Below are positions 18,135 through 26,583 of a stretch of 64,000 nucleotides of DNA, in pieces; within the stretch, counting starts at the first letter, position 1, and each line of letters starts with the position of its first letter. Both the position numbers and the translations under genes were made by a program. The notes beneath the pieces are model-generated. The model ran no database searches. It was not told where the DNA came from and saw only the letters and a program-made list of their open reading frames with translations. The stretch is from Prauserella flavalba (GTDB lineage: Bacteria > Actinomycetota > Actinomycetes > Mycobacteriales > Pseudonocardiaceae): contig NZ_MASU01000024.1 in NCBI RefSeq assembly GCF_003202235.1, positions 1-64,000 of the forward strand, read 5' to 3'.

Positions 18135-19430
18135 CGTGCCATCGCTGGGGCCCACCTCGCCGCGCATCCTCGGCGCGACCTCGCGCTTCTGATCACCGGC
18201 CTGCGCCACCATCCCGCCAAGGCTTCATCCGGCGCCTTGGATTCGCACGAGCTGCCTGTCGGAGGAGTGCTGCAGATGAGCGACGAGGACCTCGACGTCA
18301 CCACCGCCCGGCTGTACCGCGGCCTGGTTGAGCAGCCCGGCGCCGAGTTCACCGCCAACCCGCTGGCCGCCGGCCTGGAAGTCCCGGTGACCGAGGTCGA
18401 GCGAGTACTCGGACGGTTGCTGGAGGCCAACCTCGTCACCGAGACCGGTGACGAGCGCTACCGGCTGTACGACCTGGTGCGCGACCACGTGACGCCCCTG
18501 ACCGACCAGGACGACGAGGCCCGCGCGCCTCGCGGTACGTCGTCGGATGATCGAGTGGTACCTGCGGCGCACCGCGGCGGCCGACAAGGTCATCAACCCG
18601 TTCCCCCGTCGGTTCAGCCCCGTCTACTTTAGCCTCGACACCCGGGATGTTCCCCGACGCCAAGGCCGCCCTGGACTGGGTCGAGACCGAACGAGGCAAC
18701 CTCCTGGCCGCACAACAGGTTGCCGCCGACAGCGGCTGGGACGAGCTGGTGTACCAGTTCGCCGACGCCCTGTGGAGCCCCCTGCGCCCCAACTACACCG
18801 CAAGCGAACTGGTGTGGTCCCAGTTCCTCGGAGCCAACGCAGCCGCCGACGCCGGACACATCCTGGAGATCGTCTGCCGTACCCGGCAGGGCTTCGGTGA
18901 AACCAACCTCGAACTCCACGAGGCCGCGATCGCCATCTGCGCCATCGCCGTACAGCGTGCCACCGAGGTGTGCGATCCGTGGCTGAAATCCGGCGCATTG
19001 GCCACTCTCCCGCGCGCACCTCAAGGCCGACGAATTCCCACGCCGCCCGCCCGGACCTGGAACGGGCGCTGGAGATCGCCGAGGACCCCAAGATCGCCGA
19101 CGCCAAGCTCGCGGTACACCACCTACGGCTCGCGGCGAGCATGTTCGCTGGCATCAGCGACCACATCGGCCACGCCCGCACCGTCATGCACCTGGCGCGA
19201 GCCTCACCCTGAACGGGCAGGCCGCCGAGGCGCTGACCGAACTGACCGCGATCGAGCAAGCCGTGCACGACTACGGCTTGGTTGGCTACCTCGCCGACCT
19301 ATACACCGTGCTGGGCGAAGTCCACGCCGCGCTAGGCAACACCGCCGAGGCCCGCCACCACTTCGGCAGGTCATCGACTGCTACACCGTAGCCGGCCCAC
19401 TCCGGCTACGGCGACAAGCGGACTCTTGAG
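18135..19430 (+). pseudogene. NB-ARC/TPR (AfsR-like) regulator remnant, frameshifted
   Basis: The segments are characteristic of the C-terminal half of AfsR/SARP-type regulators. AGAHLAAHPRRDLALLITGL closes the NB-ARC region. A winged-helix part follows (LYRGLVEQPGAEFTANPLAA, then VERVLGRLLEANLVTETGDE and YRLYDLVRDHV). After that come MIEWYLRRTAAADKVINPFP, DAKAALDWVETERGNLLAAQ and TPR-like helices (ERALEIAEDPKIADAKLAVH, EALTELTAIEQAVHDYGLVG). They sit in at least four frames. The DNA-binding and P-loop parts are missing. It is a dead gene, probably once an antibiotic or morphogenesis regulator; that role is family knowledge only. Confidence 0.75.
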
Positions 19431-19509
19431 CCTGTTCTGAAGCTGATACGGAATGCCGCAGCGGTAACGGCGACGGATTGATGTGCGAGGTCAGGCAACG
19501 CCTGGCTCG

Positions 19510-19764
19510 CTATGTCCGGGCGACGAACGTTCCCCGGCCGAAGCGCGTGACGACTAAGCCGTCCTCCTTCAGCTTCAACAGCGCACGGCCGATCGTCCCG
19601 CGGGCTACGCCGTAAATCGAGGCCAGGGCCGACTCGCTCGGCAACCGCACACCTGGCGCCAACGCGCCGCTCTCGATGTCTGCGCGCAGGTCAGCAGCCA
19701 CCTGTTCCCAGACGAAGTCCGGCCCGTCGTGATCAATGCGGTCTGCGCGATTGTCCCAGCTCAC
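19510..19764 (-). CDS. Short GntR-type winged-helix regulator
   Basis: About 84 residues, only a GntR DNA-binding domain: FVWEQVAADLRADIESGALA, VRLPSESALASIYGVARGTI and the wing LVVTRFGRGTFVART. It is a paralogue of the protein at 1428-1691 and shares the leading SWDNRADRIDHDG-like segment, which is why I start it at the GTG at 19764; longer in-frame starts exist up to 19869. It is divergent from the two-gene operon at 19890, and the intergenic region has direct and inverted repeats. It therefore probably represses that operon, as short GntR proteins do in actinomycete plasmids. Confidence 0.7.
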   Translation of the reverse strand: MSWDNRADRIDHDGPDFVWEQVAADLRADIESGALAPGVRLPSESALASIYGVARGTIGRALLKLKEDGLVVTRFGRGTFVART

Positions 19765-19781
19765 CTGCAGGAAAATACGCA

Positions 19782-19851
19782 CTCCTATGCGCCTACCTTG
19801 CCATAGCGACGTCCATAGACGGACACAGACTCCTACAGACGTCCATAGGAG
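19782..19851. promoter_or_regulatory. Repeat-rich operator region of the GntR gene
   Basis: CTCCTATG (19782-19789) and CATAGGAG (19844-19851) form an exact inverted pair. GACGTCCATAG occurs twice as a direct repeat, 19808-19818 and 19838-19848, exactly 30 bp apart (about three helical turns). These lie between the GntR start and the divergent operon and are good candidates for its binding sites. Confidence 0.5.
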
Positions 19852-19889
19852 CCTATATTTTACCTGCAATAACGTGAGGAGGTAGAGTC

Positions 19890-20306
19890 ATGAGAGAACC
19901 ACAAGCGACGCCGCCACCCGCGCGTACCCACCGCGCGGCTCGGGAGGGGTTCACCGTGTCGCCCGCCGATGAACAGTGCCTCCGGATCGCCGACGCACTG
20001 CTGGATGACAACGTGGCACAAGCTGAGGTATACCTCTGGGCTGCGTGGCACCCCACCGCCGAGTTTCCCGACGAGGATTACTCTTCCGAAGAAAGGGCCT
20101 GGGCCACCGCCATCCGTACCCTTCGCCAGCCTGCTGCGCAGGACCTGGAGAGCGCGCTGGTACGGCTGGACCAGGCGATCTGCGCCGAAACGACACACCT
20201 TCTGCAGCACGACGACAGCGCCGCGCGCGACACACTGCGTTCCGTCGGCACCCACCTTCTCGCGCGGGGCCACACGATCCTCACCGTCACGGAGTCCCAG
20301 CCATGA
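19890..20306 (+). CDS. Unknown protein, first gene of GntR-controlled pair
   Basis: The 138-residue protein starts at an ATG behind GAGGAGG, an excellent ribosome site. It is acidic and helical: ADALLDDNVAQAEVYLWAAW, then EERAWATAIRTLRQPAAQDL and ETTHLLQHDDSAARDTLRSV. There is no signal peptide, membrane segment or catalytic motif. It overlaps the next gene by four bases (ATGA). I do not recognise the family. The divergent short GntR gene and the repeats between them suggest a small regulated module. Confidence 0.65.
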   Translation: MREPQATPPPARTHRAAREGFTVSPADEQCLRIADALLDDNVAQAEVYLWAAWHPTAEFPDEDYSSEERAWATAIRTLRQPAAQDLESALVRLDQAICAETTHLLQHDDSAARDTLRSVGTHLLARGHTILTVTESQP

Positions 20307-20920
20307 TCGTGCGACGACTCCGCCGATACGCCAGCCTCACCCGACGGCAATGGGAGGACATGATCGACGTTCTCTGCGAGATCACCATTGCCAGTCACGG
20401 CGCGCTCGAACACCTGCAACACCGGGGGCGCGGCATCCTCGAAATCGCCCGCCGACGGCGGCGCCCCCTACCACGAGCGCATGCCCTCGGCGCCGCCGAA
20501 ACACTCTTCCGCCGCGAAGTACACGAAGCGATCGGCCTGCTGGCCACCTACATCGAGGACAGTGAGATTGACGAACACTACCTCAACGAAGTCGGCGCCG
20601 AAGTTCGCATCATCGCCGAACGCATGGAATGCTTTCCCCGCGAACCACTCCCGCCGCCACCATCCAACGACATCAGCGTCCAACTCACGCGCATCAACCA
20701 CGCCGTCGACGCCGAAGCAGCCATGATCTACCAACTCAAAGACACCGGCCAACCCTCCGCCACGACCTACCTCCGGCGCAGGGGCCTCCACCTCCTCGAG
20801 CTCGGCATGCTCGAAACCGAACAAGCCGGCATCGACATCACCGCCATCCGCTCAGCCATCTCCACCGCCTTCAACATCCCCAACCAAACAAATAGCGAAA
20901 GTCGCGGCCTGTGCAGATGA
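20303..20920 (+). CDS. Unknown helical protein, second gene of GntR-controlled pair
   Basis: The 205-residue protein overlaps the upstream gene by ATGA. The N-terminus is basic (VRRLRRYASLTRRQWED). The rest is predicted helical, with EAIGLLATYIEDSEIDEHYL and AEVRIIAERMEC. It shares the loose helical pattern of its upstream neighbour, so the two may bind each other. No known domain, signal or membrane segment is seen. Confidence 0.6.
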   Translation: MIVRRLRRYASLTRRQWEDMIDVLCEITIASHGALEHLQHRGRGILEIARRRRRPLPRAHALGAAETLFRREVHEAIGLLATYIEDSEIDEHYLNEVGAEVRIIAERMECFPREPLPPPPSNDISVQLTRINHAVDAEAAMIYQLKDTGQPSATTYLRRRGLHLLELGMLETEQAGIDITAIRSAISTAFNIPNQTNSESRGLCR

Positions 20921-21030
20921 CCTGGATTTCGCAGGAAGTCACGGGCTGCTTCTTCGGCTAGCAAAGCGCGAACTTGCCTTCCGCGCCCCCATCGGACGCG
21001 CATCACAAGTCTGCGTCGTCGAGTCGGATA

Positions 21031-21123
21031 TCAGCTGCCCAGGCCCGGCGGATCGATAACGCACGAGCGCGGGATTGCGAACACAGTTCGGTCCAAGGGC
21101 ACGGTGATCGTCTCGATTGGCAA
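21031..21123 (-). CDS. Possible 30-residue peptide gene after the kinase
   Basis: A TTG start at 21123 lies one base after the kinase stop, and AGGAGG sits eight bases upstream inside the kinase gene, so translational coupling is likely. The peptide begins with PIETITVPLDRTVFAIPRSC and ends PGLGS. A neighbouring frame continues as AADIRLDDADL, so a frameshift near the end is possible. Its function is unknown; it might be a substrate of the radical SAM enzyme upstream, but that is speculation. Confidence 0.35.
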   Translation of the reverse strand: MPIETITVPLDRTVFAIPRSCVIDPPGLGS

Positions 21124-21124
21124 C

Positions 21125-21969
21125 TCAGGCACCTCCTGACCTCAGCAGTGGCGCGGTCAGCTCGTGCAGCGGTGTGATCAGCGCCGGGTGGTCGCCGAGT
21201 TTTGTGGCCCGGTGCAGCAGCCGTGCCGCCACCCACAACAGGGCCCGCTGGCCGTCGTCGGTGTCCAGCACCGTGCCGAAGGTCCGCCAGACGCGGCGCG
21301 CCACGTCGGGGACGAGCAGGCTGTAGCAGTACAGCGAGGCCGCGTCGGTGCCCGCTGGGCCGCGCCCCCAGAATTCCCAATCGAGGATGCCGAGTTCGGG
21401 TGCCAGCAGGTTGTTCCAGTGGAGATCGTTGTGGATGGTCTCCCAGCGGCGAATGTGCAGGTCAACGCCGAGCGTGTCACGCACTCGCCGTGTGTCGATG
21501 CCGCGCGTGGCGTAGCGAGATGTCGACACTTGGCGCAAACGGTCCAGGCTGTGCGCAGGGACTCCCACCAATCATCCGACAGATCCAGCGGAGCCTGGAG
21601 AACATCTGTGGGCGAGCACGGATGCCCGCCTAGGACGGTCATGACGTCGGCGCGGACGCGTCGGTGCTGGTCAGCCGCCTCCCACTGGGTGGTGTCGAGC
21701 ACGCGCGGTTTCGGTACCCCACGGATGATGTTGGCGTCGAGGTTGCCAGTCCAGAAGTCGCTGCCGTGATCCAGCCATCGGGTTTGCTCAGAGCCCACCC
21801 GCAACCAGCAGAGGCCGCCGGCGCCACGGGCGACGGCGACGACGGACCGCAGCCGCCAGCCGAAGGTCGGTAGCTCGACGAGGGTCAGCCCGAAGTGGGC
21901 GGCGGCGTGGTCGAGGTTGTCGCGCATCCACGCGCGAAACGCCTCGTCGGAACGCTCAACCTCGGTCAT
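21125..21969 (-). pseudogene. Aminoglycoside-phosphotransferase-like kinase, one frameshift
   Basis: The gene begins at the ATG at 21969, overlapping the ATPase stop (ATGA). The first frame runs through LVELPTFGWRLRSVVAVARG and LDTTQWEAADQHRRVRADVM to DDWWESLRTA near 21555. There the frame shifts by one base into SLDRLRQVSTSRYATRGIDT. The catalytic loop IHNDLHWNNLL (Brenner motif) and the metal-binding GILDWEFWGRG follow in the second frame. Joined, it is about 280 residues, normal for APH/choline-kinase-like enzymes. The substrate is unknown; linkage to a radical SAM gene suggests modification of a small molecule or peptide. A sequencing error could explain the shift. Confidence 0.65.
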
Positions 21970-22691
21970 GGAGTGATATGCCGCAGGTAGAACGCGGGCT
22001 CGGCGAGGAACCGCCGCCACTGCGCCGTGAGGTCCAGGCCGTCCCACTTCGCCCGGCGTGTCCCGTGGTCGCCGATCTCGATGATGTCGGCACCTGCGCG
22101 CCGGAGTGTCCGAGGTCGTGCATGAGCGCCACGAGCTGGAGACACGAGGTGAACGACAGCGCCGCCTCGGGCTCGTCCATGAGATAGAGCCCGCCACCTT
22201 GGAACATTTCGGCGAACACGGTCAAAAAGCCCTCGCCGTGACTCATCTCGCTCGTGTCAGCCTCCCAGTGCCCGCTCATCCCGGACACGGCATTCATCAG
22301 CCCGAACGCGGTCTCGGCGCGCAGGAAGAACCCCTTCCGTTTGGTGCGCGGGCCTGACCGCATCCGGGCACCTTCGGGTGTGGTTTCGAGTTGCACGACC
22401 TCGCCGAGGGGTGTGCGAGGGCGGTCGTTGCCGTACTTGCGGCCGGCGCGCCCGCCGTAGGCGTCGAGTTTGAACGCCTCGGCAATGGCTTCCACGACAG
22501 TGGATTTCCCGGAGCCGTTCTCGCCGACCAGCATTGTCACCGGAGCGGTGAATTCGAGCCCATTGTCGGCCAGTTCAGCCACGCACGGCACCGTGTAGGG
22601 CCACGAGGTCAGGGCAGCGGGTCGCAGCCCCTCGGGGATGAACGCGCGTCGGACAGCATCCGCCTCTCCCTAATCCCTGTTCGTCAGCCAT
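21966..22691 (-). pseudogene. AAA-type ATPase, frameshifted with a small internal deletion
   Basis: Translation would begin at the ATG at 22691, overlapping the end of the radical SAM gene by eight bases, but the frame breaks within ten codons. The main frame has Walker A MLVGENGSGKSTVVEAIAEA and Walker B LYLMDEPEAALS. After GHSGAQV the expected switch-His segment is absent, and the neighbouring frame resumes with ADIIEIGDHG and ends RRFLAEPAFYLRHITP at 21966. So about 40-50 bp plus frame are lost exactly at the ATP-switch region. It resembles stand-alone SMC-hinge-less ATPases. The gene is probably inactive. Confidence 0.65.
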
Positions 22692-23613
22692 AGTCCGGTG
22701 CGCAAGCCCCAACCGGTCGGCAGTTGCCTGCTGGTCGGCACGCCGGGCTGCACGAGGGTCCGCATTGAGGGTCGCACATGGTCGGCACGCACATCGTCGC
22801 CGGCCGATCGGCGAACGCGGTGCGGAGCTCGTTGCTGACGTGGGCGGCTTTTTCGCTGGTCAACGCGGCGGCGAGGCTGCTCTCGCGCACATTGCCGATC
22901 GGAAGCCAGCGTGAGAACACGCACGGCCACACGATGCCGTCCGCCGCGACAGCGGCCGAGCCGCGACCGCATTGTCCGCAGAGCTGACCGACCGTGCCCG
23001 GCTGCCCGCGGCCGCCGCGCCCGACGTGCCGGAGCCGATCGCGGCCGATCTCAGGTACGCCGAGGTTCACCAGCTCCGCTGCCGCTTCGTTCACTCGCTG
23101 ATTGTCGGCGAGGTCGATCAGCCCGGCGCGCAGCGGAATTCCGCTGCGCAGCGCCTTGCTGATGTTGGCACGTGTGCGGGCGAGCGAGGGGCGGCCAGTG
23201 ATGGCAGCGTGCCGGTCAGGGTCGTCGGAGTAGTAGGAGGTCGCGAGGCTGACGCCAGGGCGGGAGAACACATGCCACAGCTCGTCGCTGATATGCACGA
23301 GGTTGGTGAACACCTCCACTTGCACATCATGGGCGAGCGCATGGTGCACCAACTCTGGCAACGCCGGGTGCAATGTGGGCTCGCCGCCGATCAACTGCAC
23401 GGTCGTGACGCCCAGCTCCGCAGCTTGGTCGAGCACACCACGCCAGCCATCGGGCGTCATCGTGCCGTGGGTGCCCATCGGCGAGCTGCCTGCGTAACAG
23501 TGAGTGCACTCAAGCTGACAGCGGCCCGTGATCTCCAGCCACAGGAACGTCAACAGGTGACGGTCGCAGGTGACAGCGGTCAGCGCGGCATGGGCGTCAT
23601 CGGCGTCAAGCAC
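22684..23613 (-). CDS. Radical SAM protein with Cys-rich C-terminal tail
   Basis: About 309 residues from the GTG at 23613; in-frame starts up to 23769 exist but the longer N-terminus is unlike the family. The 4Fe-4S-binding motif is ITGRCQLECTHCYAGSSP (CxxxCxxC, Cys32, 36 and 39 from this start). The TIM-barrel continues with TTVQLIGGEPTLHPALPELV. A SPASM-like region (LCGQCGRGSAAVAADGIVWP, followed by C) is followed by a tail with seven Cys, starting CVPTMCDPQCGPSC. Enzymes with such extra clusters usually modify ribosomal peptides. It heads a tightly coupled reverse-strand operon with an ATPase and a kinase, both damaged. The substrate is not known. Confidence 0.75.
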   Translation of the reverse strand: MLDADDAHAALTAVTCDRHLLTFLWLEITGRCQLECTHCYAGSSPMGTHGTMTPDGWRGVLDQAAELGVTTVQLIGGEPTLHPALPELVHHALAHDVQVEVFTNLVHISDELWHVFSRPGVSLATSYYSDDPDRHAAITGRPSLARTRANISKALRSGIPLRAGLIDLADNQRVNEAAAELVNLGVPEIGRDRLRHVGRGGRGQPGTVGQLCGQCGRGSAAVAADGIVWPCVFSRWLPIGNVRESSLAAALTSEKAAHVSNELRTAFADRPATMCVPTMCDPQCGPSCSPACRPAGNCRPVGACAPDYG

Positions 23614-23852
23614 GTTCCAGCTAGCGGCATGCCGCGGAGAGGGTTGCGAACCGCGGACGACCAGTCGCCAAAGAGGTGCCACCTCGCCGCGACCCCTGCC
23701 AACGCCGCTGTGGCTGATTCTGCTCCGCAGTCGTGTGTAGAGAGATCGAGCGACGCGGCGAGCGCGCACGTCGGAGAGGCGGTAACAGATTCGAGGTCGC
23801 GTGCGGTCTCCAAGCCACCCATGACGGAGACGGCCTTCAGGTCATCTGTCAT
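23580..23852 (-). CDS. Possible precursor-like small ORF upstream of the radical SAM gene
   Basis: A 90-codon frame from the ATG at 23852 ends at 23580, overlapping the radical SAM start. It begins MTDDLKAVSVMGGLETARDL and includes SPTCALAASL and STHDCGAESA, with a few Cys and small residues. The position fits a precursor peptide, but the ribosome site is weak and the composition is not diagnostic. Confidence 0.3.
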   Translation of the reverse strand: MTDDLKAVSVMGGLETARDLESVTASPTCALAASLDLSTHDCGAESATAALAGVAARWHLFGDWSSAVRNPLRGMPLAGTCLTPMTPMPR

Positions 23853-24127
23853 TCCGCTGATGACCACGCAAAGTGATACGGCTACGACAATGTGGTGAAC
23901 TCGCGGGACAATGTGGCCTCGTGGCGTGTGCTCCGGCTTATCGTGGACGATCTGGATGCGACGGTCAAAGCGGTACGCGCGGGCTACGCCAATGGGGAGG
24001 TGAGTAGGCCCGGTCGTGACGACGTCGTCGTCACTCGGGCGGCCCAGCCAGGCTCGTCGATGCGAGCGGCTCGTCCCCAGGGTCAGTGGCCGAGGACGAG
24101 CCAGGCGAGCTGGGTGAGTCGATGCCT

Positions 24128-24148
24128 TCACAGGTCCTTGTTGCGCAT
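24128..24148 (-). other. Six-codon ORF behind a very strong ribosome site
   Basis: GGGAGGAGG is followed six bases later by ATG at 24148 and the short frame MRNKDL then TGA. If the TGA is ignored the frame continues RHRLTQLAWLVLGH before a second TGA. It may be a leader or mini-gene, or chance. The rest of 23853-24234 holds nothing else I can support. Confidence 0.2.
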
Positions 24149-24234
24149 GGCGAGCCTCCTCCCACAGATGGCGGACGGCCGAGTCTGGTAGCCCGAGCCG
24201 TCGCGAGCGGGCGCGGAACGAAAGCGGGACCAGT

Positions 24235-25500
24235 ATGACGGCACATGCAACGGGTCGGCACGAGCAGTCGGCTGGCGATCAGCGCGCGGCATCGCGTTTA
24301 CTACCGCTGCGATTCACGCTGTACTTTGTCGCAACCGTGTTGGCAGCTGGCGCGATCTGGGCGGTGGCAGCGTTAACTGAAACAATCCACGGTGCAGATG
24401 GCACTACGTTCGGCGTGCTCGTGGTGTCCGGCCTGGTGGCGGGCGAGCTCGCTGGGCAGATCGAGCGTCGGCGTCGGCGCTTCTCCGACACGCCACACGT
24501 GAATTTCAGCTCGGTATGGACGCTGGCTGCCGCGTTGCTGCTGCCCCTGGACTTGGTCTCGCTGGTCGCCGTGGTGCTGTATGCGCATCTCTGGGTACGA
24601 AGCTGGCGTGGCGTGACGGGCGTGCGTGCCTACCGCGTCGTGTTCAGCGTGGCCAACGTGATCGTGTCCTGCCAGGTGGCCCAGTGGTTCGCACGAGAGT
24701 TGGGCCTGTTCCCGCTCGGGTCGGAGCTGGCACTGACCGGAGTGCTGGCTCTGGCGGTGGTGGTCCTGGCGTATTTCGCGACCAACTCGATCATCGTCGG
24801 GATCGCGATCGCGCTGCTGCATCCTGGGCGTTCGCTGGCTGGTTTGACCGGGCCTGCGAGTGAGAACGTGCTCGAGCTGGCTACCTTGTGCTTCGGGACG
24901 GTGGCGGCGGTGCTGGTGAGCACCGAGCCGTGGCTGGTGGGGTTGCTGGTGCTGCCGCTGTACGCGTTGCACCGCAGCGTGCTGGTCACCCAGTTGGAGC
25001 GCGCGGCGACGCGGGACGGCAAGACCGGTCTGCTGAACGCGGCGAGTTGGCGCGCCCAAGCGGATGCCGAACTCGATCGCGCCAGACGCCACGACAGGGC
25101 CGTGGGCCTGCTCATGATCGATATCGACCGCTTCCGCACGATCAACGAGCGCTACGACCGGGGTATCGGCGACGAGGTGCTGGGCGCGGTGGGCGCGACG
25201 TTGCGCAAGGGCACCCGGCAGGAGGATCTGTGCGGCCGGCTGGGTGGCGAGGAGTTCGTGATCATGTTGCCCGGGGTGGCCGGGCAGGACCTGGTGCGCG
25301 TCGCCGACCGCCTCCGGCGCCGCATTGCGGAGACCACGATTGCCACTGGCGCGCCCCTGCCGCTGCAGGTGAGCGTGTCCATGGGGGCGGCGAGCTATCC
25401 GCGGGCCGGCTCGTCGGTGGAGGAGTTGCTGCTGGCGGCGGACAACGGGCTGTTCGCGGCCAAGGACGGGGGACGCAACCGGGTTGTGCTGGCCGGCTGA
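24235..25500 (+). CDS. Membrane diguanylate cyclase (GGDEF)
   Basis: The 421-residue protein has an N-terminal half of six to seven membrane segments (from about residue 25 to 250) and a C-terminal GGDEF domain. The active loop is RLGGEEFVIMLPG, and the product-inhibition I-site RQED lies in the expected place before it. GLLNAASWRAQADAELDRAR is the usual domain start (GLLN in place of GLxNR). It should make cyclic di-GMP from GTP at the membrane, possibly sensing a signal through the membrane region. It is monocistronic, with no partner EAL gene in the window. Confidence 0.92.
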   Translation: MTAHATGRHEQSAGDQRAASRLLPLRFTLYFVATVLAAGAIWAVAALTETIHGADGTTFGVLVVSGLVAGELAGQIERRRRRFSDTPHVNFSSVWTLAAALLLPLDLVSLVAVVLYAHLWVRSWRGVTGVRAYRVVFSVANVIVSCQVAQWFARELGLFPLGSELALTGVLALAVVVLAYFATNSIIVGIAIALLHPGRSLAGLTGPASENVLELATLCFGTVAAVLVSTEPWLVGLLVLPLYALHRSVLVTQLERAATRDGKTGLLNAASWRAQADAELDRARRHDRAVGLLMIDIDRFRTINERYDRGIGDEVLGAVGATLRKGTRQEDLCGRLGGEEFVIMLPGVAGQDLVRVADRLRRRIAETTIATGAPLPLQVSVSMGAASYPRAGSSVEELLLAADNGLFAAKDGGRNRVVLAG

Positions 25501-25515
25501 CCCCGGAGTACGTGG

Positions 25516-25881
25516 TTAGGGTGGCGGTGCTCGGTATTCGCGTGCCCAGTCGACCAGGGATCGCAGGGCGCGGAGCAGGCTGCGTCCAGCCGGGGTGAGC
25601 CGGTACCAGACGGCGCCGAATCGGTCTCCTTCCGCTCGACGCTCGACGAGTCCCTCATCGTGCAGTCGTTGCAGGGTGGTCGTCAGGACCTTTTCGCTGA
25701 GGGGACGCGTGTGGGAGGCCCAGCCGATGCGTTCCTCGACCTCGTTCACCTCGGCCCGAAGCTCGCCGAACCGTCGTTCTCCCGGCGCCAGGGCAGCCAG
25801 TACGGCGACGGTCCAGTCGCCGTTGAGCACGGCGAGGGTGTCGCGCACCTGCTGGCGGTATGGCATGTCCCAATCGGCCAC
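25516..25881 (-). CDS. HxlR-family transcriptional regulator
   Basis: The 121-residue winged-helix protein has the HxlR pattern: VRDTLAVLNGDWTVAVLAAL, RRFGELRAEVNEVEERIG, LSEKVLTTTLQRLHDEGLVE and WYRLTPAGRSLLRALRSLVD. Family members act as dimers and often respond to electrophiles or redox signals; here the usual N-terminal Cys is absent. It is convergent with the GGDEF gene (15 bp apart). A palindrome at 26016-26033 lies upstream and could be its operator. Confidence 0.88.
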   Translation of the reverse strand: MADWDMPYRQQVRDTLAVLNGDWTVAVLAALAPGERRFGELRAEVNEVEERIGWASHTRPLSEKVLTTTLQRLHDEGLVERRAEGDRFGAVWYRLTPAGRSLLRALRSLVDWAREYRAPPP

Positions 25882-26583
25882 CCCGGTTGCGTATCACGAT
25901 CAACACCGCGGGTTGACGACCCCCGGCGACCCGATCGGGTGGTGTACCGCAAGACCGTTTTCGAGGGCTGACCTGGTGTAGGTCGAACGGGTGAAGATTG
26001 CCCGACTAACCCTGGGGTAAGTCGGTACTTACCTTGCACTCAGTCGAGGTCCGCGCGCTACACGTAGATCAATCCGCCGCCGCGGATGGCGACAGAGGCG
26101 CGCAGAGGGGGGACTTGGCCATGGTTCATCGTCGACCGTTGATGACCGCACCCGATCCCGCTGCCGGGGTAGCGAGATGCATCTTCTATGGGTGTGGCGA
26201 TGCCGGACGAGATGCTGGCGTCTGGGGAGGCGCAGCGGGCTGTGCTCAAGCTCTGATAGGCGCGTTGCTGAGCATGCCTGGCCGCTCAGTGATTCAGGTC
26301 TTTGCGTTTGCCTGGCCGCTACGCCGTGGCCAGGTGGCTCCCGGCAGGGATGACGGCGATGAGTGCACCCGCGACGAGGACAGGGCTCAATGCGAGAGTG
26401 CTGCGCTGGCGTGGCTGCCGAGCGGCTCGCCAGGTCAGGGTGATGTCGGCTGTGGAGAGTCATGTCAGGGCCGAGGCCCCGTGGTCGCGGGTGGCGACGG
26501 GGGCACCGGTGAGTCGGGTGCCGGTGCGCCGGTCTGGTGGTCGCGGCGTTGGTCACCGGCGTGCCGCGCGGGGGGTGTGTGGG
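25882..26583. other. Gene-poor stretch upstream of the Tad locus
   Basis: Apart from the palindrome at 26016-26033, I see no supported feature. Open frames exist on both strands but have Arg/His/Pro-rich, shadow-like composition. The promoter of the Tad operon probably lies in the right part. Confidence 0.4.
26016..26033. promoter_or_regulatory. Perfect palindrome upstream of the HxlR gene
   Basis: GGTAAGT and ACTTACC are separated by CGGT. Many HxlR proteins bind TAC-N-GTA-like inverted repeats, so this could be the operator, although it lies 135 bp from the start and no clear divergent gene follows. Confidence 0.45.
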
